Positions 1-5,553 of a stretch of DNA of 5,925 bases are shown here, piece by piece. Made by a program: the position numbers and the translations under genes. This stretch comes from Pseudomonadota bacterium (GTDB taxonomy: Bacteria; Pseudomonadota; Gammaproteobacteria; Burkholderiales; Thiobacillaceae), in contig JAJYXA010000041.1 in assembly GCA_021791235.1 (NCBI GenBank), forward strand, positions 1 to 5,925, read 5' to 3'. How positions within the stretch are numbered: position 1 is the stretch's first letter; every line of letters begins with the position of its first letter. The notes under the pieces were generated by a model. It searched no databases. It was not told the DNA's origin and saw only the letters and a list, made by a program, of their open reading frames with translations.

Positions 1-450
1 ACACAGCGCGCTGCAGCGGAATTGGCGATTGTCGTGGCCGACGGCCTGTCTTCCTCTGCCGCGCAGAAACATGTTCAGCCATTGCTTGCGGCCTTCCGCA
101 CGTGCTTCGACACGGACTGGGCGAATACGCCGGTGGTGCTGGTCGAGCAGGGGCGGGTCGCGATCGGAGACGAAATCGGCGAGGCCTTGCGCGCTCGACT
201 GGTCGCCGTGTTGATTGGCGAGCGGCCTGGACTGAGTTCGCCCGCCAGCCTGGGCATTTATCTGACCTTTGCGCCACGCCTCGGACGCATGGACAGCGAG
301 CGCAACTGCATTTCCAACGTGCGGCCGGAAGGCTTGGCCTATCCCCTGGCCGCCCATAAGCTCGCCTACCTGTGTCGAGCCGCGCTGCGTCTTCAACTGA
401 CCGGCGTCGACCTCAAGGATGACAGCGACCTGCTTGCATCGCCGGCGTGA
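1..450 (+). CDS. eutC: Ethanolamine ammonia-lyase light chain (small subunit), C-terminal part
   Basis: This is the C-terminal ~149 residues of the light chain of adenosylcobalamin-dependent ethanolamine ammonia-lyase, which with the EutB heavy chain converts ethanolamine to acetaldehyde and ammonia. The frame is open from base 1, so the gene starts outside the window; the TTG at base 22 lies inside the domain and is not a real start. Family landmarks visible are VVADGLS near the beginning, the IGERPGLSSPASLGIY block, and RNCISNVRPEGL followed by AAHKLAYL, all characteristic of EutC. The C-terminus, ending after GVDLKDDSDLLASPA, fits the family's usual end, so the 3' end looks intact. eutB would be expected just upstream, outside the window; no other eut gene or microcompartment gene is seen downstream. 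The next gene is convergent, so eutC is probably last in its transcript. The family assignment is very secure. Confidence 0.95.
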   Translation, partial: TQRAAAELAIVVADGLSSSAAQKHVQPLLAAFRTCFDTDWANTPVVLVEQGRVAIGDEIGEALRARLVAVLIGERPGLSSPASLGIYLTFAPRLGRMDSERNCISNVRPEGLAYPLAAHKLAYLCRAALRLQLTGVDLKDDSDLLASPA

Positions 451-607
451 TTCGGCTGGCAGCCGTGCCTGGCATGCAATGTCCGGTGCGATTGGAGTAG
501 GGGCCGAATGGCGAATGCGTCTGCCACTTGTCCCGCCTGCGGTCTTTCAGGAAAACCAAAAAATAGCGCGCCATTGGCGCGCTATTTCGTCCTATGTGCG
601 TCGAGGT
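451..607. other. Intergenic region between convergent eutC and the lipoprotein gene
   Basis: This 157-base spacer separates two convergent genes. Its only clear element is the hairpin terminator on the right side. A plus-strand reading frame opens at the ATG at 508 behind a purine-rich stretch and encodes CPAC, but it runs through the terminator hairpin and then antisense to the lipoprotein gene, so it is not called. No separate terminator for eutC with a T-tract was found. Confidence 0.6.
558..587 (-). terminator. Intrinsic terminator of the YajG-family lipoprotein gene
   Basis: A perfect 12-base-pair stem (AAATAGCGCGCC / GGCGCGCTATTT) with a 3-base loop lies at 561-587, about 20 bases past the lipoprotein stop codon. 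Read on the minus strand the stem runs into six consecutive T (558-563, partly within the stem), then GG and four more T, the classic layout of a rho-independent terminator. In the plus direction only three T follow the stem, all inside it, so it should be weaker for eutC transcripts arriving from the left, although it may act partly in both directions between these convergent genes. Confidence 0.9.
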
Positions 608-1228
608 TTATTTCGGGGCGGATGCAGCGGTTGAGCTGTGAAGCAGGGCGGATAAGAACGCCTGATCCTCGAACAGCATTTTCATGCCGCTTTCGAGTGC
701 GCGCTCCAGCGCGATCCTGGCGTTCTTGCCGCTTGCGAGCTGGGTGTTCTTCTCCATGCCCTGGGCAACGATCTGCTTCGAGTACTGCAGTGCGCCGTTC
801 TTCGATTTCACGCTGACCGACAGGTTGAGGTCGGCCACGGCGTCGCCGGCGAAGAAGCCGGTCTTGTGATCGTTGTAGAAACGGGTGATGTCGGCGGCGA
901 TGTTGACGAGCGCCGCATCCGAGCCGAGCTGAAAGCCGCGGGCCTGGAGTTCCTTCTCGATGGCCTTGCGCACGGTGACGGCCACATCCTCGGCGGTGGT
1001 GATGGGGGCCATCTCCATGCCGTAGCCGTTTTTCTTGCTGCTGACCTTGCTGCGGTCGAGCCGCTGGTCGGTGACCTGCACGTTCACGGCCACGTTCTCG
1101 GCACCCGTGATTTTGGAGACGCCGGCCTGCTGGGTATAGCCGATCTCGACCTGCTCTGTGGTGAGTGCGCAGCCCGACAGGCTGGCCATGGCCGCGCAGC
1201 ATGCGATGGCCAGTGTTTTTCCGTTCAT
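608..1228 (-). CDS. YajG-family outer-membrane lipoprotein (Lipoprotein_16 type)
   Basis: The product is a 206-residue predicted lipoprotein. Residues 1-20 form a lipoprotein signal peptide: a short basic N-region (K4), a hydrophobic stretch, and a lipobox LSGC with the acylated cysteine at position 20. The residue after it is Ala, not Asp, so the usual sorting rule predicts the outer membrane. The mature part resembles YajG, notably VNVQVTDQRLDRSKV (compare the DQRTD region of E. coli YajG), then a VRKAIEKELQARGFQLG segment and alternating beta strands typical of this fold. Length is close to the family's usual 190-210 residues. Molecular function is unknown; E. coli yajG lies beside ampG, but no ampG or permease gene is visible here. 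The ATG at 1228 is chosen because it directly precedes the signal peptide and has an AGGGAG ribosome binding site about 10 bases upstream. It has its own promoter and terminator, so it is probably monocistronic. Confidence 0.85.
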   Translation of the reverse strand: MNGKTLAIACCAAMASLSGCALTTEQVEIGYTQQAGVSKITGAENVAVNVQVTDQRLDRSKVSSKKNGYGMEMAPITTAEDVAVTVRKAIEKELQARGFQLGSDAALVNIAADITRFYNDHKTGFFAGDAVADLNLSVSVKSKNGALQYSKQIVAQGMEKNTQLASGKNARIALERALESGMKMLFEDQAFLSALLHSSTAASAPK

Positions 1229-1257
1229 GTTTATGTTTCTCCCTGTTGAAATGACGA

Positions 1258-1274
1258 CGCTGAGTTTTTCAGCG
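1258..1274 (-). promoter_or_regulatory. Stem-loop at the predicted 5' end of the lipoprotein mRNA
   Basis: The plus-strand sequence CGCTGA-GTTTT-TCAGCG forms a perfect 6-base-pair stem with a 5-base loop. It sits immediately downstream of the predicted -10 element of the minus-strand promoter, so the transcript would begin at or within a base or two of the stem. Such 5'-terminal hairpins can shield an mRNA from 5'-end-dependent decay, as in ompA; here that role is inferred from position only. It lacks a useful T-tract in the minus direction and lies after a promoter, so a terminator for the acetyltransferase gene is less likely. Confidence 0.45.
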
Positions 1275-1279
1275 CGTCC

Positions 1280-1309
1280 ATTATGCGAGCCTGATCCGCT
1301 CGCTCACAA
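1280..1309 (-). promoter_or_regulatory. Predicted sigma70 promoter of the lipoprotein gene
   Basis: On the minus strand there is a -35 hexamer TTGTGA (1304-1309; 4 of 6 matches to TTGACA), an 18-base spacer, and a -10 hexamer CATAAT (1280-1285; 5 of 6 matches to TATAAT). Transcription would start around 1273, about 45 bases before the lipoprotein ATG. This is the best promoter-like pair in the window and the only obvious one in the 107-base gap after the acetyltransferase gene. It is a prediction from consensus matching. Confidence 0.55.
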
Positions 1310-1335
1310 GCGCATTCGCGTTCCTGCGGCGCGTT

Positions 1336-1827
1336 TTAAGGCAGGGGAGGGTGGGCGAGACCGGATTGTTGCGTGTCCAGCATGAGCCGCCGCGCACCCA
1401 GCCGCGTGGGCTGCCAGTCCAGCCGGTCGTAGAAGGCGAGCGCCGGCGCGTTGTCGAGGTCGGCGAGCAGCTGCGCGCGGACGGCGCCCTGGCTGCGGGC
1501 CCAGGCCAGTACCGCGTCGAGCAGGGCGCGGCCCAGGCCTTGTCCGCGCCAGTCTGCCCTGACCACCACATCCTCGATCCAGGCCGAAGGCGCGCCCTCG
1601 GCGGTGGAGATCACCAGTTGCGCCGTGGCCATGCCGACGGCGCGCGCAGCGTCGTCGCGGGCGATGGCGATGTGGCCGCCGGGCGAGGCGAGCAGGGCGG
1701 CAAGGCCGTGCCGCTGCTTGTCGGTGTCCGGGATGAAGTCCTGCTCGATGGAGAACAGCACCGCGAGCAGTTCGATCAGTTCGGGAATGTCGGCCTCGCT
1801 GGCCGGCGTGATGGCGAAATTCTTCAT
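1336..1827 (-). CDS. GNAT-family N-acetyltransferase
   Basis: The product is a 163-residue single-domain acetyltransferase predicted to move an acetyl group from acetyl-CoA to an amine; the substrate cannot be told from sequence. The GNAT signature is clear: beta-4 strand AWIEDVVVR (82-90), motif A pyrophosphate-binding loop RGQGLG (94-99) with following helix ALLDAVLAWARSQG, then motif B with LADLDNAPALAFYDRL, where N126 and Y133 are the usual conserved positions. The start at 1827 is chosen because the domain begins there (MKNFAITPASEADIPELIELL matches the family N-terminus) and a GGTGGA ribosome binding site precedes it; a longer open frame continues upstream to 2160 but only shadows the cupin gene. 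The start overlaps the stop of the preceding gene as ATGA, implying translational coupling. It resembles GNAT genes found beside XRE-cupin regulators, and its upstream neighbour still carries the cupin half of such a regulator. Confidence 0.9.
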   Translation of the reverse strand: MKNFAITPASEADIPELIELLAVLFSIEQDFIPDTDKQRHGLAALLASPGGHIAIARDDAARAVGMATAQLVISTAEGAPSAWIEDVVVRADWRGQGLGRALLDAVLAWARSQGAVRAQLLADLDNAPALAFYDRLDWQPTRLGARRLMLDTQQSGLAHPPLP

Positions 1828-2249
1828 GTTTCCACCGGCATGGGGTAGACGATGGTGGCGAGGAAGCGGATCGGCAGTTCGAACAGTTTTTCCGGGCCGT
1901 GCGGCACTTCGCCGCGGAAGGTGAGCGCATCGCCCGGGGTCAGCAGATAGGTGTGCTGGCCGTGGCGGTATTCCATGCGGCCTTCCAGCATGTAAAGGAA
2001 TTCGGTGCCGGGATGCTCGAAGACTGGGAAGGAGGCGTCCGGCGGAAGGTTGTACAGCACCCGGGGCACCCAGGTCATCTTCGGCGCGGCCGGATCGGGG
2101 ACGTCGGGGTCGTCGACGATCAGCGCCAGGCTCTTCGTTCCGGCGGGCACGCCGGACCACGCCAGCGGCGGGGACTGGTCGCGGCCTTCGCAGGTGTACA
2201 GGGTGGGGATGTCGGCATTCGGGGCGAATGCGCTCGAGCTCAGTTCCAT
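1824..2249 (-). CDS. Chimeric protein: N-terminal half of a PEBP/YbhB-type protein fused to a C-terminal cupin domain
   Basis: This 141-residue protein joins two unrelated halves. Residues 1-71 match the start of bacterial phosphatidylethanolamine-binding proteins (YbhB/YbcL, Raf-kinase-inhibitor-like): MELSSSAFAPNADIPTLYTC, then SPPLAWSGVPAGTKSLALIV and DDPDVPDPAAPKMTW. Residues from about 72 to 137 match the cupin_2 domain of XRE-cupin regulators: FEHPGTEFLYMLEG, EYRHG, LLTPGDALTF and VPHGPEKL, with H79, E83 and H117 as the visible cupin positions. The join falls at PPDA (about 2034-2045), a string plausible in both families. A full PEBP protein is about 150-180 residues, so its second half is missing; the DNA-binding domain that normally precedes this cupin is missing too. 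In the PEBP part the expected His-Trp after the tryptophan is Pro-Arg (62-63). The start at 2247-2249 fits the PEBP N-terminus and follows an AAGGAA ribosome binding site. The stop overlaps the acetyltransferase start (ATGA). Function is unclear: either a small cupin protein, a degrading gene, or an assembly artefact. Confidence 0.8.
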   Translation of the reverse strand: MELSSSAFAPNADIPTLYTCEGRDQSPPLAWSGVPAGTKSLALIVDDPDVPDPAAPKMTWVPRVLYNLPPDASFPVFEHPGTEFLYMLEGRMEYRHGQHTYLLTPGDALTFRGEVPHGPEKLFELPIRFLATIVYPMPVET

Positions 2250-2374
2250 GGTCGTGTTCCTTTCCGTGGCGCAGGCGATCTCATCCATCGGAGCGAGCGC
2301 GATGCCGGGCCGGTCAGACTGCGTGTCGAATCCCCTTATGGGCAATCCATGTATTCAGTCTGGAATATAGGCAG
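2250..2374 (-). promoter_or_regulatory. Intergenic leader upstream of the PEBP-cupin/GNAT pair, with inverted repeats
   Basis: This 125-base gap follows the GGDEF-EAL stop codon. It is more AT-rich at its upstream end (2335-2370). A 7-base inverted repeat CAGACTG (2315-2321) / CAGTCTG (2356-2362) is separated by 34 bases, and a related GCAGTC lies at 2371-2376 over the stop codon of the upstream gene. No strong terminator and no good -35/-10 pair was found, so the downstream pair could be transcribed from a weak promoter here or by read-through from the signalling operon. The ribosome binding site of the chimeric gene is at its downstream end. Confidence 0.3.
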
Positions 2375-4687
2375 TCATAACGCCAGCCGCCGGCCGCTTT
2401 GCAGCAGAGCCCCAAAGTCGTGTGCCGTCACCGGCTTGCTGAAATGGAAGCCCTGGATCTCGTCGCACTGGTTCGAGCGCAGGAACTGGCATTGTTCGGC
2501 TGTTTCGACGCCCTCCGCCACGGCAGACATTCTCAGGTTGTGAGCAAGCGCGCGCACTGCAAGCACAATGGTCGCATCGTCCGGATCGGTGAGCATGCTG
2601 CGGATGAATGACTGGTCGATTTTCAGGGTGTCCACCCTGAAGCGTTTGAGATAGCTCAGGCTGGAATAACCCGTGCCGAAGTCGTCGATGGATAGCCTCA
2701 CGCCCGCTGCCTTGAGCTGATTCACGGTGGCGATGGCCTTTTCGGTGTCCTGTGCGATCAGGCTTTCGGTGAGTTCGAGTTCGAGCATCTCCGGCGCCAG
2801 CGCTGTGTCCTCCAGAACATTCAGCACCCAGGCAACGACGTCCTGCTGCATGAACTGGCGCGCCGAAAGATTCACCGACACGGGAATCGGCGGCAATCCG
2901 GCCTCCTGCCAGGCCTTGTTCTGGGCGCAGGCGGTGCGCAGGACCCAGTTGCCGATGGGAACGATCAGCCCGGATTCCTCTGCGATGGGAATGAAGTGCG
3001 CGGGCGAGATCGGCCCAAGCGTTGGGTGATTCCAGCGCAACAGCGCTTCGCAGCCCGTGATGCGGCCGCTTGCAAGGCTGACCTTGGGCTGGTACACAAG
3101 ATGCAGCTGGTTCAGCTGCAGCGCCAGTCGCAGCTGGGTCTCGAGCTCGACCAGGCGCCGGCTTTCCTCGCTCATCTCGGCCGTGAAGAACTGGTGGGTG
3201 TTGCGGCCCAGTTCTTTCGCGCGATACATCGCGACATTCGCATTGCGAATCAGCATGTCGGCATCCCCGCCATCCTGGGGATAGAGGCTCACGCCAATGC
3301 TGGTGGTGACGTAGAGTTCGCGCCCCTCCATATGGAACGGGTCTTCCAAAGCCTTTTGCACCCTTTCCACGGCGATGAATGCGTCGGCAGGCTTGCTCAG
3401 GTTGGTCATCAGCAAGAGGAACTCGTCGCCGCCCTGGCGCGCGACGGTATCGCCCTCCTGTACCCCGCTTGCCAGCCTTTTGGCAACGGCCTTGAGCAAA
3501 TCGTCGCCAAAGGGATGGCCGAAGCCGTCGTTGATCACCTTGAAACGGTCGAGGTCCAGATGCATCAGGGCAAACTGACTGTCGCCGCGCCTGGCATAGC
3601 CAATGGCTTGCGTGATGCGATCGTGGATCAGGTTGCGGTTCGGCAGGCCCGTCAGGCCGTCATGCGTGGCGAGATACTCGATGTGGGCTTCGTAGCGTTT
3701 GCGTTCGGTGATGTCGCTGAGAATCTCCAACTGGCAGGGCTGGCCGAGAAAGTCGATCAGTTCGGCGCTGAGCAGGCCATCTCGTGTCTCTCCTGTGCTC
3801 ACCCGGAATTTCAGTTCGCACTCGGCCACGCGTTTTTCCGCGTGCAGGCGGCGAGCCAGGGCTTCTCGCTCCGACGGGTCGGCCCAGGCCTCGATTTCGG
3901 CCACCTTCCGCCCGACCAGTTCCTCGCGGCCGTAGCCGTAGAGTCTGCAGTAGGCGTCGTTGACGGCGAGGATCAGGCCCTCCCCGAGCGTGACGATACT
4001 GGTTGCGGCCGGCGAGGCGTCGAAGATTTTCTCGAAGCGCTCGTATCCGGCCTGCGCCTGGCGCATGGCTTCCGCACGGGCTGTTTCGGAGGCTGCCTGG
4101 CGGCGCCCGGCTCGGATCATGCCGCTGCAGATCAGCGCCAGCAGCGCGGCAGAGGAGATCAGCATGATCTGGAATACCTGCCGCTGCTGGGCGTGGATGG
4201 CCAGAAGCCGCTTTCTGGCCTCTGCATCGACACGCTTCGCCATGACGTCGAGCTGGTGAACCGCGGTTCGCAGCTCAACCGCATGCCGGGCGCCGCTGCC
4301 TCGCTGTTTTCCCTTGCCGGCCAGCAGGGATCTGAAGGCGTGCAGTTGTCCGGTGAATTTTGTGGCGCTTTCGGTGTTCGACGGCAGGCGAGCCAGCGAC
4401 CGCTCGAAAGCGGTCAGCGCCTGCGCGAGAAGGGCCATGCCCTGTTCCTGTTGCCACGGCGAATCCGCCGTGCCGCTCAGCGTTACATGCAGAACCCCCT
4501 CGAACAGGTCGATACGTGCTTGGCGAAAGTCCCGAATAATTTCCGTGGAATGAACGAGTGCCCGCTCCTGCATGAGATGCAGCGTGGTCAGGGCCGTACA
4601 GATCAGGACCGACGTGCCGATGGCGATCCAGATCCATGCGCGGATCGAGCGGTCTCGCGGGGCGCTCCGGTCGGGTATGGGATTCAT
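2375..4687 (-). CDS. Membrane-bound PAS-GGDEF-EAL c-di-GMP synthase/phosphodiesterase
   Basis: This 770-residue inner-membrane protein is predicted to make and/or degrade cyclic di-GMP. Order: TM helix ~17-38, periplasmic helical domain ~39-170, TM helix ~171-192, helical linker, PAS ~216-328 (ending [10 protein letters not shown]), GGDEF ~331-500, EAL ~508-766. The cyclase has metal-site D378-L-D380-x-F-K with N386/D387 and an intact GGDEF at 419-423, but the inhibitory RxxD is Q410-E-G-D413. The phosphodiesterase has EAL (547-549), N606, E638 and E641 in [13 protein letters not shown] with D668/D669, K689, E725 and Q745, the complete catalytic set. No HAMP domain is seen between TM2 and PAS. 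The start overlaps the stop of the upstream binding-protein gene (ATGA), so the two are probably translated together, and the periplasmic domain is a natural partner for that protein. Two active-looking catalytic domains make net activity unpredictable; the EAL side is the more complete. Confidence 0.95.
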   Translation of the reverse strand: MNPIPDRSAPRDRSIRAWIWIAIGTSVLICTALTTLHLMQERALVHSTEIIRDFRQARIDLFEGVLHVTLSGTADSPWQQEQGMALLAQALTAFERSLARLPSNTESATKFTGQLHAFRSLLAGKGKQRGSGARHAVELRTAVHQLDVMAKRVDAEARKRLLAIHAQQRQVFQIMLISSAALLALICSGMIRAGRRQAASETARAEAMRQAQAGYERFEKIFDASPAATSIVTLGEGLILAVNDAYCRLYGYGREELVGRKVAEIEAWADPSEREALARRLHAEKRVAECELKFRVSTGETRDGLLSAELIDFLGQPCQLEILSDITERKRYEAHIEYLATHDGLTGLPNRNLIHDRITQAIGYARRGDSQFALMHLDLDRFKVINDGFGHPFGDDLLKAVAKRLASGVQEGDTVARQGGDEFLLLMTNLSKPADAFIAVERVQKALEDPFHMEGRELYVTTSIGVSLYPQDGGDADMLIRNANVAMYRAKELGRNTHQFFTAEMSEESRRLVELETQLRLALQLNQLHLVYQPKVSLASGRITGCEALLRWNHPTLGPISPAHFIPIAEESGLIVPIGNWVLRTACAQNKAWQEAGLPPIPVSVNLSARQFMQQDVVAWVLNVLEDTALAPEMLELELTESLIAQDTEKAIATVNQLKAAGVRLSIDDFGTGYSSLSYLKRFRVDTLKIDQSFIRSMLTDPDDATIVLAVRALAHNLRMSAVAEGVETAEQCQFLRSNQCDEIQGFHFSKPVTAHDFGALLQSGRRLAL

Positions 4688-5553
4688 TGGGCGACTATCC
4701 TCGCCAGCGTCATGTTGCCGGGCAGGCTGGAGGCGTCAAATCCAAAAGGCGCAATGGCTTGCAGGTGTGCCGGACTGCCGATGATTTCCGCTTGTGCGGC
4801 ATTCCAGGCCCGGCGCAATTTGTCGTGTTTGGGCGAAAAGGCGAAGGCGACGTAGAAGCCCGTTTCAGGGTGGTTGCCGGATGGACCGGTCTCTACCGGC
4901 AAGGCATCGAGCGTTCCCGGACGCGCCCGCGCCATTGCCCGAATGGTTGGCAGAGACAGCGCGAGCGCATCGGCGGCGCCGGATTCCACCGCCGAGCGGC
5001 CGGCGACGGCATCCGGCACGCTAAGCAGCCTGGCGGCGGGTAATCCGCCTGCAAGCAGTTGACGTTCCTCGACTGATCCTGCGAGTGCGGCAATGCGAAC
5101 GTTCGGTGCCGAAATGATCGTGTCATAGGCGCGGGGCATTCCCGGATTGTCTGCCCGAACCAGCAGTCCGGGCGTCACCCGCAGGCTCGGCTCGGAAAAG
5201 ATGACGGCGTTCGTCCGTTCCGGGGTAATGAACATGCCGGCGGCGATCAGGTCGAATCTGCCCTCCTCCAGGTCGGCGATCAGCGCATCGAAGCTGGTTT
5301 GTATCCACTCGATCCGTTTGATCCCCATGCGCGCGGCGACGAGACGGGCAAGCTCCGGCGATTCGCCTGTTATCCTTCCTTCCGTCGAAATCATCGCGTA
5401 AGGCGGCTCGACCGCGTAACCAATGCGCACGATGCCGGTCGTACGCACCCGGTCGAGCGCCCCGTCTCCGGCGAGGCTTAGCCAGGCAAGCCCACCGAGC
5501 GCCGCCAGCCCCAGCGATACCAATGCAACCCAGCGCGTGAGTCTTGCATTCAT
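4684..5553 (-). CDS. Periplasmic solute-binding protein, family 3 (amino acid/ectoine EhuB-like), probable sensor partner of the GGDEF-EAL protein
   Basis: The product is a 289-residue SBP_bac_3 protein. Residues 1-28 are an export signal: R4 and R7, a hydrophobic core 8-28, and a possible signal peptidase site after S-L-A (26-28); there is no lipobox cysteine. The core has [50 protein letters not shown] and IFSEPSL, and ends with [16 protein letters not shown]. These segments, especially [10 protein letters not shown] and the PFGF tail, resemble the ectoine binder EhuB more than general amino-acid binders. R113 (in TPER) corresponds to the arginine that grips the ligand carboxylate in this family and D195 (in GAADALALS) to the aspartate contacting the amino group, so binding is probably retained. 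No permease or ATPase gene is adjacent; instead the gene overlaps the GGDEF-EAL gene by 4 bases, which suggests sensing, not uptake. The ATG at 5553 is chosen because the signal peptide starts there; the frame stays open upstream without recognisable protein. Its ribosome binding site (GGA about 9 bases upstream) is weak. Confidence 0.88.
   Translation of the reverse strand: MNARLTRWVALVSLGLAALGGLAWLSLAGDGALDRVRTTGIVRIGYAVEPPYAMISTEGRITGESPELARLVAARMGIKRIEWIQTSFDALIADLEEGRFDLIAAGMFITPERTNAVIFSEPSLRVTPGLLVRADNPGMPRAYDTIISAPNVRIAALAGSVEERQLLAGGLPAARLLSVPDAVAGRSAVESGAADALALSLPTIRAMARARPGTLDALPVETGPSGNHPETGFYVAFAFSPKHDKLRRAWNAAQAEIIGSPAHLQAIAPFGFDASSLPGNMTLARIVAQ

Noticed and set aside
508..816. 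A plus-strand frame starting behind a purine-rich stretch and encoding a CPAC motif.
   Set aside because: It runs through the terminator hairpin and then antisense to the lipoprotein gene; the protein is Arg/Ser-rich in the manner of shadow frames.
1828..2160. N-terminal extension of the acetyltransferase frame.
   Set aside because: The extension overlaps the PEBP-cupin gene in another frame, has no recognisable domain, and the GNAT domain starts cleanly at the ATG with a ribosome binding site.
2996..4855. A 619-codon plus-strand open frame opposite the GGDEF-EAL gene and the end of the binding-protein gene.
   Set aside because: It lies antisense to a gene with full domain motifs, its translation shows no recognisable domain, and long antisense frames are common opposite GC-rich coding sequence.
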